A stretch of DNA of 64,000 nucleotides from contig NZ_JAGEOJ010000014.1 in NCBI RefSeq assembly GCF_017573505.1, positions 248,001 to 312,000 of the forward strand. Reading direction: 5' to 3'. The DNA is from Actinomadura barringtoniae. Its GTDB lineage: Bacteria > Actinomycetota > Actinomycetes > Streptosporangiales > Streptosporangiaceae. This document shows positions 35,262-43,683 of the stretch, piece after piece (the stretch's first letter is position 1; the number at the start of each line of letters is the position of its first letter). The translations under genes were made by a program, and so were the position numbers. A model generated the notes under the pieces. The model had not been told where the DNA came from and did no database searches. It saw only the letters and a program-made list of their open reading frames with translations.

Positions 35262-36349
35262 CACCGCACCTTCCCCCGGGCCGCGACGGCGAGCTCGTGG
35301 TCGAGCCGCCCGCCGCGCACCCCGTACGCCGTGTCGAAGAGGTTGGAGACCGGGCAGGCGTGGCTCGGGATGAGCTCCAGCCGTTCCCCGATCTCGGGTC
35401 CGGCGGTCTCGGCGGCGCAGCGGCCGATGCCGTGCTCCTCGCTGAGGAACCGCATCGACAGCTCCGGCCGACCGGCGACCATGATCCAGCCGGGCGTGCC
35501 GGCGCCGTCGGAGGTCAGCGACTTGCTGCCCGCGTCCACCACGAACCGGTCGGGCGCCGGGCGCGCGATCACCGTCGTCAGCACCCGCGCGGCGGCCGTG
35601 GCCTCGGTGGCGACGCCGAGCCGGATCATGGTGGCGTCGTTGAACACGTAGGTGCCGGGGCGGATCTCGGTGACGCCCGGCACGGCCGCGCCGAAACGGG
35701 ACGTGGGCGTGGAGCCGACGCTGATCTCCAGCTCGCCGCCGCACAGCTCGGCCGTCTCGGTGAGGTCGGTGACCTCGCGTTCGGCGACCGCGCGCAGCTC
35801 GTCCAGCGAGGTCGAACGGTAGGAGTGGCCCGCGTGTGTGAGCAGCCCGGCGACGCTTACGCCCGGCACCTTCCGTACGGCCGCGACCAGCTCGGCCGTC
35901 GGGACGCCCGGTGGCCGGCCGAGCCGGTGCAGGCCGGTGTCGACCTCCACGAACACCTCGATCGGATCGTCCGGCGACGCGCCGCCGACGCCGCCGAGGC
36001 CCTCGGCGACCTCGACCGAGTCGAGGCTGACCCGCACCCGGGCCCGTTCGCGCAGTGCGGCGATGCGCTCCAGCTTGGGCCGCCCCCACAGCGGGAACGC
36101 GAGCAGGATGTCGTCGCAGCCCGCGTCCGCCATCACCTCCGCCTCGCCGAGCTTGGCGCAGGTGATCCCGGCCGCGCCGGCCTCCAGCTGAAGGCGCGCG
36201 ATCTCGGGCATCTTGTGCGTCTTGATGTGCGGGCGCAGCCGTACGCCGTTCCGGGCCATGACGCCGGCCATCTCGGCGATGTTGGCCGCCACGGTGTCCA
36301 GGTCGACGATCAGCGCCGGGGTGTCGATCTCCTCATAGGGGACGGACAC
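35261..36349 (-). CDS. DSD1-family PLP enzyme (D-threonine aldolase / D-serine dehydratase-like)
   Basis: The 362-residue protein has an alanine-racemase-type barrel with the PLP lysine in RPHIKTHK (about residue 43). A C-terminal beta domain has the metal-site pattern PSHACPVSN (about 322-330), as in D-threonine aldolases and metal-dependent D-serine dehydratases. It may cleave or dehydrate a beta-hydroxy-D-amino acid. Its place between sugar enzymes suggests the imported compound contains, or is converted to, a hydroxy amino acid. GTG start behind AGAGGAGAACC; 10 bp after the MBL gene. Confidence 0.88.
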   Translation of the reverse strand: MSVPYEEIDTPALIVDLDTVAANIAEMAGVMARNGVRLRPHIKTHKMPEIARLQLEAGAAGITCAKLGEAEVMADAGCDDILLAFPLWGRPKLERIAALRERARVRVSLDSVEVAEGLGGVGGASPDDPIEVFVEVDTGLHRLGRPPGVPTAELVAAVRKVPGVSVAGLLTHAGHSYRSTSLDELRAVAEREVTDLTETAELCGGELEISVGSTPTSRFGAAVPGVTEIRPGTYVFNDATMIRLGVATEATAAARVLTTVIARPAPDRFVVDAGSKSLTSDGAGTPGWIMVAGRPELSMRFLSEEHGIGRCAAETAGPEIGERLELIPSHACPVSNLFDTAYGVRGGRLDHELAVAARGKVR

Positions 36350-36359
36350 GGTTCTCCTC

Positions 36360-37208
36360 TCAGACGCCCAGGACGACCGGGCGGCCGACCTTGGGAACGA
36401 GGTACTCCTGGTCGGGGAACTGCCGGTCGAGCGTGTCGACGAACGTCGTGACCGACTCGGCGTTCACGGCGAACAGGTCGTGGTGGCTCGGCATCAGCCA
36501 GCGCGCGCCCGCCTGGGCCGCCAGGTGCGCGGCCTCCCGTACGGTCAGGTTGCCGACGATCCCCATCTCCTCGCGGATGCGGTCGCGGCCGTTCACCGGC
36601 AGCAGCGCCACGCGCGGCCGCAGGCCCGCCAGCGCCCGGTCGATCTCGGGATGCAGGACGGTGTCGCCCGCGTGGTAGACGGTCACGCCGTCCTCGACCT
36701 CGATGACATAGCCGAGGAAGCGGTGCGCGCCGTCCTGCACCATCACGTCGTAGCAGGCGGGCCCGGTGTATTCGGGGGAGTGGGCGGCCGGGACCGGGTG
36801 CACGAGGACGCCGCCCACCTCCAGCGGCTCGCCCGCGTGCGCCGGTCGGAACGCGGCGCCGAGCCTGGTGGCGTCGTCCGCCAGGACGGGCGGGGCGACG
36901 AGCTGGAACGGGTGACGCTCGAAGGCGGGTCCGAGCGTCACCGGGTCGAAGTGGTCGGCGTGCTCGTGGGTGATCACGACCACGTCGGCGTCGAGCTCGC
37001 CGGGGCCGAACGGTGGCGGGAAGCGCCGCGCCCAGCGTCCGGGCGGCCCGAACTCCGAGTCGGTCGCGAGCCGGTCCGACAGGTAGGGGTCGACGGCCAC
37101 GACCGTTCCGCCCGACCCCTTGATCAGGAATCCGGCCTGGCCGAGCGCGCAGACGCCCACCATCCCGGGCGGCACGGCCAGCTCGCGGAAGCCCTCGCTG
37201 ACGTTCAT
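36360..37208 (-). CDS. MBL-fold metal hydrolase (UlaG-like)
   Basis: The start at ATG 37208 gives 282 residues and follows GGAGACGG. The metallo-beta-lactamase motif is HEHADHFD near residue 85; additional metal ligands appear in AAHSPEYTG, YHAGDTVLHPE and MPSHHDLF. The opening GQAGFLIKGSGGTVVAVDPY and the overall order resemble UlaG, the L-ascorbate-6-phosphate lactonase. Lactone or phosphodiester hydrolysis is possible. No signal peptide. Second gene of the reverse operon. Confidence 0.85.
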   Translation of the reverse strand: MNVSEGFRELAVPPGMVGVCALGQAGFLIKGSGGTVVAVDPYLSDRLATDSEFGPPGRWARRFPPPFGPGELDADVVVITHEHADHFDPVTLGPAFERHPFQLVAPPVLADDATRLGAAFRPAHAGEPLEVGGVLVHPVPAAHSPEYTGPACYDVMVQDGAHRFLGYVIEVEDGVTVYHAGDTVLHPEIDRALAGLRPRVALLPVNGRDRIREEMGIVGNLTVREAAHLAAQAGARWLMPSHHDLFAVNAESVTTFVDTLDRQFPDQEYLVPKVGRPVVLGV

Positions 37209-37234
37209 GAGCCGTCTCCTTCCGTGCTCACGGG

Positions 37235-37298
37235 CCTCAAGGCGCCTCAGTGGCCTCAAAGCGCCTCAGAGGCCTCAAGGGGCCTCAAGGGGTCTCAG
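37235..37298. repeat. seven 9-10-bp CCTCAA/G units at the dehydrogenase 3' end
   Basis: YCTCAR recurs at 37235, 37245, 37254, 37264, 37273, 37283 and 37293. On the reverse strand each unit reads YTGAGR, and the last at 37293-37298 holds the dehydrogenase stop codon. It is a stop-spanning repeat. Confidence 0.88.
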
Positions 37299-38230
37299 GG
37301 GGCGAGGAGCGCCTTGACGGGCTCGGTCCCGCCGTTCATCAGGTCGGTGAACACCCGCGCCCCGTCGCTGAGGGGGAAGGTGTTCACCCAGCTGAGGTCC
37401 CACTCTGCCGCGAGATCCACGGCGGCGGCGAACTCCGCGTCGGTGTAGCCGAACGAGCCGAGCACGCGTTTCTCGGCGCGGACCAGGTCGGCGCCGTCGA
37501 ACCCGGACTCGGCCGACAGCAGCCCCAGCCAGACGGCCGTCCCGCCGGGCGCGAGGTGGGCGAGGGCGGCGGCGCGGGTGCCGGGGGAGCCCACCGCGTC
37601 GAAGATCACGTCGAACTCGCCGCTCAGCGCCGGGCCCGCGACGTCGGCGCCGAGGCGGGCGGCGACGGCGGCGCGGCGGTCGGACAGGTCGGCCGCGGCG
37701 ACGGTCGCCGCGCCCCGGCCGCGCGCGAGCTGCATGCACAGCAGCCCGATCGTGCCGCAGCCGATCACGCCGACCCGCGCGCCCTCGGGCACCTGTGCAA
37801 CGTTCCAGGTGTGGACGGCGTAGGCGATCGGCTCCACCAGCCCGGCCGCCGTCCAGGACATGCCGGCTGGCAGGACGTGCACGGCCGACGCGGGCACGGC
37901 CACCCGTTCGGCGAACCCGCCGGGGCGGTGCACGCCGATCAGGGCCCGGTGGCGGCACAGCTGGCTGCGGCCCCGGACGCACAGGTCGCAGGTGCCGCAG
38001 GAAAGAATGGGGTTGACCGCCACCCTGCGGCCGTCGATCGTCGTTCCGGCGAACTCGTGCCCCATCACCAGCGGCGGGGTACGAAAGCCCGGGGTGCGCA
38101 CGCCGTGCAGCTCGCTGCCGCAGATGCCGGCGGCGGCCACCTCGACCAGGATCTCATCGGATTTCACGGACGGTTCGTCGATGTCATGCAGTTCCACCAC
38201 ACTCGGTGCGGTGAACACCAGTGCCTTCAT
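37295..38230 (-). CDS. zinc-binding dehydrogenase (MDR family, polyol/threonine type)
   Basis: The start at ATG 38230 (MKALVFTAPSVVELHD) gives 311 residues; a frame start 24 bp upstream is less likely. The catalytic zinc region is ICGSELHG and GHE; four structural-zinc cysteines lie in CGTCDLCVRGRSQLC. The Rossmann loop is GVIGCGTIGLL. It is slightly shorter than the usual 340-350 residues. It is the first gene of the reverse catabolic operon, divergent from iclR across a two-copy operator-like region. Confidence 0.9.
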   Translation of the reverse strand: MKALVFTAPSVVELHDIDEPSVKSDEILVEVAAAGICGSELHGVRTPGFRTPPLVMGHEFAGTTIDGRRVAVNPILSCGTCDLCVRGRSQLCRHRALIGVHRPGGFAERVAVPASAVHVLPAGMSWTAAGLVEPIAYAVHTWNVAQVPEGARVGVIGCGTIGLLCMQLARGRGAATVAAADLSDRRAAVAARLGADVAGPALSGEFDVIFDAVGSPGTRAAALAHLAPGGTAVWLGLLSAESGFDGADLVRAEKRVLGSFGYTDAEFAAAVDLAAEWDLSWVNTFPLSDGARVFTDLMNGGTEPVKALLAP

Positions 38231-38252
38231 CACGCGGCGAATGTAGCAGGGC

Positions 38253-38287
38253 ATCCGTATCGTGGGCTAGCATTCCGTATGGCGGAA
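38253..38287. promoter_or_regulatory. IclR-box-like operator, copy 2 (dehydrogenase/iclR promoter)
   Basis: TTCC (38273-38276), 7 bases, GGAA (38284-38287), with a degenerate half ATCC-N7-GGGC at 38253-38267 preceding it by the same 5-base spacing. It lies between the divergent dehydrogenase and iclR genes, where an autoregulating IclR protein would bind. Confidence 0.65.
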
Positions 38288-38306
38288 AGATCTGAGAGAG
38301 GGCCTC

Positions 38307-39077
38307 ATGTCGAAGAGTGAGTCGCCGGTGGGCAGCGTCGACCGTGCGCTGCGCATCCTCCAGCTGCTGTCCGAGCACGGGCGGGGAGTGACGCTGGAGG
38401 ACCTGGCGGTCCGCTCCGGCATCCCGCGCAGCTCGCTGCACCGCCTGCTCGGGGCCCTGCGCCACCGCGGCTTCGCGGCCCAGCCCGAGCCGAACGGCCC
38501 CTACTTCCTCGGTACCGAGATGCTGGCCGCGGCGTTCCGCTTCTACGACCGGATCGACCTGCGCGCGCTGGTGCACCCCGTGCTGCTGCGGCTGCGCGAG
38601 GAGCTGAACGAGACCACCCACATGGCCGTGCTGGAGGGCGCGGAGATCATCTACGTGGACAAGGTCGAGGCGATCCACCCGCTCACCATGACCTCGGTGA
38701 TCGGCGGCCGCAACCCCGCGCACTGCACCGGCGTCGGCAAGGCCCTGCTGGCCTGGACCTACCCGACCGACGAGGCGATCAAGCTGTGGGCCTCCGCGCA
38801 CGAGCTGCGCGCCGTCACCCGCCACTCGATCACCTCGCCGGCCCGGCTGGCCGAGGAGATGGCGGCCATCCGGGAGCGCGGCTACGCCCTTGACCTGGAG
38901 GAGAACGAGGAGGGCGTGCGCTGCGCGGCCGTCCCGGTCTTCCTGGGCAAGGCCACGCCGTCGGCCGGGGTGAGCGTCACCGCGCCCAAGGACCGGTTCC
39001 CGAAGGCGAAGCTGACCGAGGTCGCCACGCGCCTGCGCGCCATCCTCTCCGAGGAGCTCGACCAGCCGGTGGTCTAG
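38307..39077 (+). CDS. IclR-family transcriptional regulator
   Basis: The 256-residue protein has the N-terminal winged helix (VDRALRILQLLSEHGRGVTL, SGIPRSSLHRLLGALRHRGF) and the C-terminal effector domain (ETTHMAVLEGAEIIYVDKVE, RNPAHCTGVGKALLAW, RGYALDLEENEEGVRCAAVP). It is the only regulator between the sugar importer and the FAD oxidase. Operator-like elements with shared geometry lie at all three promoter regions, so it probably controls the whole island. The effector is likely the imported substrate or an intermediate. Confidence 0.94.
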   Translation: MSKSESPVGSVDRALRILQLLSEHGRGVTLEDLAVRSGIPRSSLHRLLGALRHRGFAAQPEPNGPYFLGTEMLAAAFRFYDRIDLRALVHPVLLRLREELNETTHMAVLEGAEIIYVDKVEAIHPLTMTSVIGGRNPAHCTGVGKALLAWTYPTDEAIKLWASAHELRAVTRHSITSPARLAEEMAAIRERGYALDLEENEEGVRCAAVPVFLGKATPSAGVSVTAPKDRFPKAKLTEVATRLRAILSEELDQPVV

Positions 39078-39130
39078 GTGCCGGGCCGGACGGTTGACGC
39101 GCCCGGCGATCTGCTGGTTGCCTGTAATGC

Positions 39131-39154
39131 GGAAATACGTTCCGCTATCCGGAA
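39131..39154. promoter_or_regulatory. IclR-box-like operator, copy 3 (FAD oxidase promoter)
   Basis: GGAA (39131-39134), 5 bases, TTCC (39140-39143), 7 bases, GGAA (39151-39154): exactly the spacing seen at 29020-29043. It lies 35 bp upstream of the preferred oxidase start. Confidence 0.65.
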
Positions 39155-39189
39155 TATTGTGGGCGTTTCTAGCTGATACGAAGGTGGAT

Positions 39190-40551
39190 GTGAGCCAGCC
39201 CCCCGTTGAGACGCTGGGCGCACTGCTCCCGGCAGGCCGCCTGATCACCGACCCCGACGCCATGGACGCCTACGCCCGCGACCAGACCTACGCGGCCCCG
39301 GGCAAGCCCGCCGCGGTCGTGCTCGCCCGCGACACCGCCGACGTCGTCACGGTCATGAAGTGGGCGCGGCAGCACCTCGTCCCGGTCGTACCGCGCGGCG
39401 CCGGCACGGGCCTGGCCGGGGGAGCGACCGCCACCGACGGCTGCGTCGTGCTGTCCCTGGCGAGGATGACCGCGATCCAGGAGATCGTGCCGCAGGACCA
39501 GCTCGCCGTGGTCGAGCCCGGCGTGATCACCGCCGACCTGGACCGGGCGGCGCGCGAGCACGGGCTGATGTACGCGCCCGACCCGTCCAGCCACGAGATC
39601 TCCACGATCGGCGGCAACCTGGCGACCAACGCGGGCGGGCTGCGCTGTGTGAAGTACGGCGTGACCCGCGACTCCGCGCTCGGCCTGGAGGTCGTGCTCG
39701 CGGGCGGCCGGGTGATCCGCACCGGCGGGCGCACGGTCAAGGGCGTCACCGGCTACGACCTGACCGGCCTGTTCGTCGGGTCCGAGGGCACGCTGGGCGT
39801 GATCACCGCCGCGACCGTGCGGCTGCGCCCGGCGCCCGCCGATGCCCCGGTGACCGTGCTGGCCTCGTTCGGGTCGCTCACGGCGGCCGGCGCCGCCGCG
39901 GCCGCGATCATGGGCGCCGGGCTGCGGCCCAGCCTGCTGGAGCTGATCGACAGGGCGACGCTGCGCGCCATCGACGACTATCGCCGGATCGACCTCGACG
40001 CCGACACCGCCGCCGTGATCATCGCGCAGACCGACGGGCCCGAGTGCCCCGCCGCCGAGCTCGTCCGGCACTGCGAGGAGGCGGGCGCGGAGTTCGCGGC
40101 GGCCTCTACCGACGAGGCCGAGGCCGCCGCGCTGCTCGAGGTGCGGCGGATGGCCTATCCCGCCGCCGAACGCCTCGGGAACTGCCTGGTCGAGGACGTG
40201 TGCGTGCCCCGCTCCCGGCTGCCCGAGATGATGGAACGGATCGAACGCGCCGCCGCCCGGCACGACGTGCGGGTCATGACCGTCGCGCACGCCGGGGACG
40301 GCAACCTGCACCCGCTGTTCGTCTTCGACCGCGGCCTGACCGGCCCGCCGCCGCCCGTCCAGGCCGCCGCCGACGAGATCTTCACCGCCGCGATCGAGCT
40401 GGGCGGCACGCTCACCGGCGAGCACGGCGTCGGCGTGCTGAAGCGGCCCTGGCTGGACGGCGAGTTCGACCCCGACACCCTGGCCGTCCATCGCCAGATC
40501 AAGCAGGCCCTCGATCCCGACGGCCTGCTCAATCCGGGAAAGGCGATCTAG
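39190..40551 (+). CDS. FAD-binding 2-hydroxyacid oxidase (GlcD-like)
   Basis: GlcD-type flavoproteins oxidise glycolate, D-lactate or related 2-hydroxy acids. The start is GTG 39190 (SQPPVETLGALLPAG) with GAAGG six bases upstream; a longer frame from 39094 would cover the operator. The protein of about 453 residues has the PCMH FAD-binding motif PRGAGTGLAGGA, then TIGGNLATNAGGLRCVKYG, VKGVTGYDLTGLFVGSEGTL, and the C-terminal AHAGDGNLHP and GEHGVG metal/substrate sites. It would remove a short hydroxyacid end product of the island's pathway. It converges on the PHB esterase gene. Confidence 0.92.
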   Translation: MSQPPVETLGALLPAGRLITDPDAMDAYARDQTYAAPGKPAAVVLARDTADVVTVMKWARQHLVPVVPRGAGTGLAGGATATDGCVVLSLARMTAIQEIVPQDQLAVVEPGVITADLDRAAREHGLMYAPDPSSHEISTIGGNLATNAGGLRCVKYGVTRDSALGLEVVLAGGRVIRTGGRTVKGVTGYDLTGLFVGSEGTLGVITAATVRLRPAPADAPVTVLASFGSLTAAGAAAAAIMGAGLRPSLLELIDRATLRAIDDYRRIDLDADTAAVIIAQTDGPECPAAELVRHCEEAGAEFAAASTDEAEAAALLEVRRMAYPAAERLGNCLVEDVCVPRSRLPEMMERIERAAARHDVRVMTVAHAGDGNLHPLFVFDRGLTGPPPPVQAAADEIFTAAIELGGTLTGEHGVGVLKRPWLDGEFDPDTLAVHRQIKQALDPDGLLNPGKAI

Positions 40552-40560
40552 GTCACGGGT

Positions 40561-40594
40561 CGGCCCGGCGCGCGGGTCAGCCCAGCGCGCGGGT
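40561..40594. repeat. 17-bp tandem repeat duplicating the PHB esterase 3' end
   Basis: Reverse-strand ACCCGCGCGCTGGGCTG (40578-40594, the last codons and part of the stop) is followed directly by ACCCGCGCGCCGGGCCG (40561-40577) and a partial third unit. This is another stop-spanning repeat. Confidence 0.85.
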
Positions 40595-41557
40595 CATGGC
40601 CATGACGGCCTCGATCTGCTTGCCGCCGTGCTGGGCGTAGCGGGTGTCGCCACCGTAGCCCCACCAGTTCCAGCAGCCGTTCGGGTTGCCCGTCGCGGTG
40701 GTGGCCTGCGGGTAGAGGACGATCGTGTCGTTGGTGTCGGCGTACTCGTTCAGGTAGGCCTTCTTGATGAACGCGTCGCCGACCGTTCCGTAGTACTGCT
40801 GGCAGCCGTGCAGCGCGACGATCAGGCGGCAGGCCGTGCCGGACGCGCAGGTGCTCGGCACGTAGACGAAGCCGCGCGAGTCCATGCTGATCGCGCTCGC
40901 GCTGCCGCCGGGGGCGTAGGCGTTCTGGTCGAACTGCACGAGCTGCCCGCCGGGCGTCGAGGCGGGCGCGTTGACCGACCCGAAGAGCTTGCCGAGCATC
41001 TCGCGCTCCGGGTCGTTGCCGCACTTGTTGATGTACGGGGACGCGGTGAGCGAGCAGGAGTTGGGCCCGAGCGGGCTCACCCACGCGTGCCCGGCCGCGG
41101 TCGTCTTGTTATAGACGACGGAGGCGCCGAGGTCGCTGTAGTAGGTGGCGAGGTCGTCGTTGACCGCCTGCTTCACGGTGTTGTCGCTGGTGCCGTGGTA
41201 GAGGTACACCGGGTCGCCCGAGAGGTTGGAGACCGGGTCGACGGTCCCGGCCGTGGCGCGGTCGCGGGTCTCCTGCTCCAGGTAGGCGGGGGTCTTGCGA
41301 GGCTGGAGAGTGTTCATACAGGCGAGCTGCGCGGTGATTGTCGTGGTGTCACCCTGCGCGCAGTCGTAGGCCCCGGCGGTGAAGATGCCCGCCCCGGCGA
41401 ACGTGCCCGAGTAGGCGACGTGCAGCTGGTTGGCCATGTAGCCGCCAGACGAGACACCCGCGACGTACCGAGTGCTGATGTTGTACGAGGGCAGGGTGGC
41501 CGCGGCGGGGGCGGTCAGTTGGCTTGCGGTGAGCAGGGACGCGAGCAGGGACTTCAT
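40577..41557 (-). CDS. exported PHB depolymerase-like esterase
   Basis: The start at ATG 41557 overlaps the upstream stop (ATGA). The 326-residue protein opens MKSLLASLLTASQLTAPAAA, a signal peptide. The catalytic residues are Ser in GVSSGGYMANQLH (about 42), Asp in LYHGTSDNTV and His in AAGHAWVSP. The later part has VALHGCQQYYG and NPNGCWNWWGY, typical of the PHB depolymerase/esterase family. It would hydrolyse extracellular poly(3-hydroxybutyrate) to oligomers. Neighbours encode oligomer hydrolysis, CoA transfer and 3-hydroxybutyrate oxidation, which supports the role. Several cysteines suggest disulfides. Confidence 0.85.
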   Translation of the reverse strand: MKSLLASLLTASQLTAPAAATLPSYNISTRYVAGVSSGGYMANQLHVAYSGTFAGAGIFTAGAYDCAQGDTTTITAQLACMNTLQPRKTPAYLEQETRDRATAGTVDPVSNLSGDPVYLYHGTSDNTVKQAVNDDLATYYSDLGASVVYNKTTAAGHAWVSPLGPNSCSLTASPYINKCGNDPEREMLGKLFGSVNAPASTPGGQLVQFDQNAYAPGGSASAISMDSRGFVYVPSTCASGTACRLIVALHGCQQYYGTVGDAFIKKAYLNEYADTNDTIVLYPQATTATGNPNGCWNWWGYGGDTRYAQHGGKQIEAVMAMTRALG

Positions 41558-42972
41558 CCGGTGCCTCCGAGGGAGCATTCGTTGGCGAGGTCGCCCGAGG
41601 CCGGGCGGGGGAGTGTTTTGTCCGGTGGCGGGGTCTTGCCCTTGGTGGTCCAGCCTTCGAGCGCGGTGAAGGCGGTGCGGAAGCAGGGCAGGATCGGCCG
41701 AAGCTTGTCGGGGTAGGTGCCGTAGAGGCCGTCGACGTGGTTGCCTCCCTCAATGCGGTAGTAGCGGTGCAGGCGATCGCGGCCCTGGGCCTTGATGAGG
41801 CGGTCGTAGACGTCGGAGTCCTGCGAGATGGGCAGCAGGGAGTCGAGCGTGCCGTGCAGGGTGATGAGGGGACGGCCGATGCGCCCGTTCAGCGAGATCC
41901 TCCGTACGGCCTTGTGCACGGAGTGGGGGCGGGACGCGTAGTCGTAGGCGGTTTCCGCGCCCGTATAGGCCGGGTCGACCTCTTGGCGGTAGATGCGCTG
42001 GGTGAGGTCCCAGTAGACCTTGTAGTGGTAGTCCCACAGGAACGACGAGGCGGCGGGGTAACCGGCGGCCTCGATCTCGGCAGTGTCGCCCTTGGTGTAG
42101 CCGTCCAGGGCCTTCGGCAGGAACGTGAAGAGGTTGGGCCCGTCCTCCCGCCAGAGCGTGCCCTCCCAGTCCACGCCGCCGGTGTAGAGCTCCGGGTTGT
42201 GCTCCAGCTGCCAACGGACCAGATAACCGCCGTTGGAGACGCCCGCCGCGTACGTGTGGCGTGGGGTGCGGCCGTAGTAGCGGGCGACCGTGCGTTTGGC
42301 CGCCTTGGTCAGCTGGGTGACGCGGTCGTTCCACTCGGCCAGGGCGTCCCCGGGCTTCCTGCCGTCCTCATAGAACGTGGCGCCGACGTTGCCCTTGTCG
42401 GTCGCCGCGAACGCATAGCCCTTGGCCAGCACCCAGTCGGAGATGACGAAGTCGTTGGCGTACTGGCCCCGGACGCCCGGCGACCCGGCCACGACCAGGC
42501 CGCCGTTCCAGTGCTCGGGCAGCCGGATGACGAACTGGGAGTCGTGGTTCCAGCCGTGCGCGGTGTTGAACGTCGAGGTGTCGGGGAAGTAGCCGTCGAT
42601 CTGCGTGCCGGGCACGCCGCTCGGGTTGCGCGCACCGGGCGGGTGCAGCCCGGCCCAGTCGCCGGGGATCGTGTGGCCGGACGCGACCGTGCCGGCCGTG
42701 GTGAGGTCGTCCAGGCACGCGGTGACCTGCTTCTCCGCGCCCGGAACGGCGACCGGCGAGCAGGCCTTGGCCTGGGCGGACGCGGAGGGGACGGCCGAGG
42801 CGGAAGCGGCCGAGGCCGAGCCGACGGCCGAGGCGGAGGCGGCCGAGGCGGAGGCGGAGGCGGAGGCGGAGGCGGCCGAGGCGGAGGGGGCGGCCTGGGC
42901 GGAGGGGGCTGCCACGAGGGACGCGCCGATCGCGAGTCCGGCGGCGGCCACGAGGGGGTGGGTGGCTCTCAT
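41554..42972 (-). CDS. exported alpha/beta hydrolase, oligomer-hydrolase/tannase-like
   Basis: The 472-residue protein (start ATG 42972) has a signal peptide (MRATHPLVAAAGLAIGAS to AQA). A Ser-Ala low-complexity stretch of about 40 residues follows, then a catalytic domain. The nucleophile is Ser in YAAGVSNGGYLVRW, an acidic residue follows in LHGTLDSLLP and the His is in EGGNHVDGLYG. Related proteins are annotated as tannase/feruloyl-esterase-like or as 3-hydroxybutyrate oligomer hydrolases. Its operon (CoA-transferase, PHB depolymerase) favours action on hydroxybutyrate oligomers. The Ser-Ala linker may space the enzyme from the wall. Confidence 0.78.
   Translation of the reverse strand: MRATHPLVAAAGLAIGASLVAAPSAQAAPSASAASASASASASAASASAVGSASAASASAVPSASAQAKACSPVAVPGAEKQVTACLDDLTTAGTVASGHTIPGDWAGLHPPGARNPSGVPGTQIDGYFPDTSTFNTAHGWNHDSQFVIRLPEHWNGGLVVAGSPGVRGQYANDFVISDWVLAKGYAFAATDKGNVGATFYEDGRKPGDALAEWNDRVTQLTKAAKRTVARYYGRTPRHTYAAGVSNGGYLVRWQLEHNPELYTGGVDWEGTLWREDGPNLFTFLPKALDGYTKGDTAEIEAAGYPAASSFLWDYHYKVYWDLTQRIYRQEVDPAYTGAETAYDYASRPHSVHKAVRRISLNGRIGRPLITLHGTLDSLLPISQDSDVYDRLIKAQGRDRLHRYYRIEGGNHVDGLYGTYPDKLRPILPCFRTAFTALEGWTTKGKTPPPDKTLPRPASGDLANECSLGGTG
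42781..42900. repeat. hexanucleotide repeats encoding the Ser-Ala linker
   Basis: GAGGCG and near copies repeat in frame and encode alternating Ser and Ala in the exported hydrolase. The six-base unit equals two codons, so length changes by slippage preserve the frame. Confidence 0.85.
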
Positions 42973-43035
42973 GGGCCCATCGTGATGATGCGCTGTGACC
43001 CGGACCACGTGCCGCCGCCCCACATTGCGCCGCGG

Positions 43036-43683
43036 TCAGGTGTCGGCGATCACCAGGGGCGCGGCGGTGGCCTCGCGCACCTCGTCCGCGGTGACGCCGG
43101 GGGCGGTCTCGCGCAGCATGAGACCGTCCGCCGTCACGTCGATGACGGCCAGGTCGGTGATGATCCGGTCGACCACGCCGCGCCCGGTCAGCGGCAGCGT
43201 GCAGGACCGCACGATCTTGGACGAGCCGTCGCGGGCGCGGTGCTCCATCAGCGCGATGACGCGGCGGGCGCCGTGCACCAGGTCCATCGCGCCGCCCATC
43301 CCCTTGATCATCTTGCCGGGGATGGTCCAGTTGGCGAGGTCGCCCGACGCCGACACCTGCATGCCGCCGAGGATCGCCGCGTCCAGCCGTCCGCCTCGGA
43401 TGACGCCGAACGAGAGCGCCGAGTCGAAGTAGGACGCGCCCGGCAGGACCGTCACGGTCTCCTTGCCCGCGTTGATGAGGTCGGGGTCCACCTCGTCCGC
43501 GCGCGGGTAGGGGCCGACGCCGAGGATCCCGTTCTCGCTGTGCAGCACCACCTCGACGCCCGGCGGCAGGTAGTTGGGGACCAGCGTCGGCAGCCCGATG
43601 CCGAGGTTGACGTACGAGCCGTCGGTGAGCTCGCGGGCGGCGCGGGCCGCCATCTGCTCGCGGGTGAGCGGTGTGGGGGTCAT
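43036..43683 (-). CDS. scoB: 3-oxoacid CoA-transferase subunit B
   Basis: The 215-residue protein has the active-site Glu in the SENG motif (HSENGILG, Glu50), [11 protein letters not shown] and the C-terminal EVREATAAP. It moves CoA between succinyl-CoA and acetoacetate (or another 3-oxoacid). The ATG overlaps the subunit A stop (ATGA). A 63-bp gap precedes the exported hydrolase gene. The alternative is 3-oxoadipate CoA-transferase; the 3-hydroxybutyrate neighbours favour acetoacetate. Confidence 0.9.
   Translation of the reverse strand: MTPTPLTREQMAARAARELTDGSYVNLGIGLPTLVPNYLPPGVEVVLHSENGILGVGPYPRADEVDPDLINAGKETVTVLPGASYFDSALSFGVIRGGRLDAAILGGMQVSASGDLANWTIPGKMIKGMGGAMDLVHGARRVIALMEHRARDGSSKIVRSCTLPLTGRGVVDRIITDLAVIDVTADGLMLRETAPGVTADEVREATAAPLVIADT

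Noticed and set aside
39094-39189. N-terminal extension of the GlcD-like oxidase
   Set aside because: It would read through the IclR-type operator; a GTG with GAAGG in front gives the family start.
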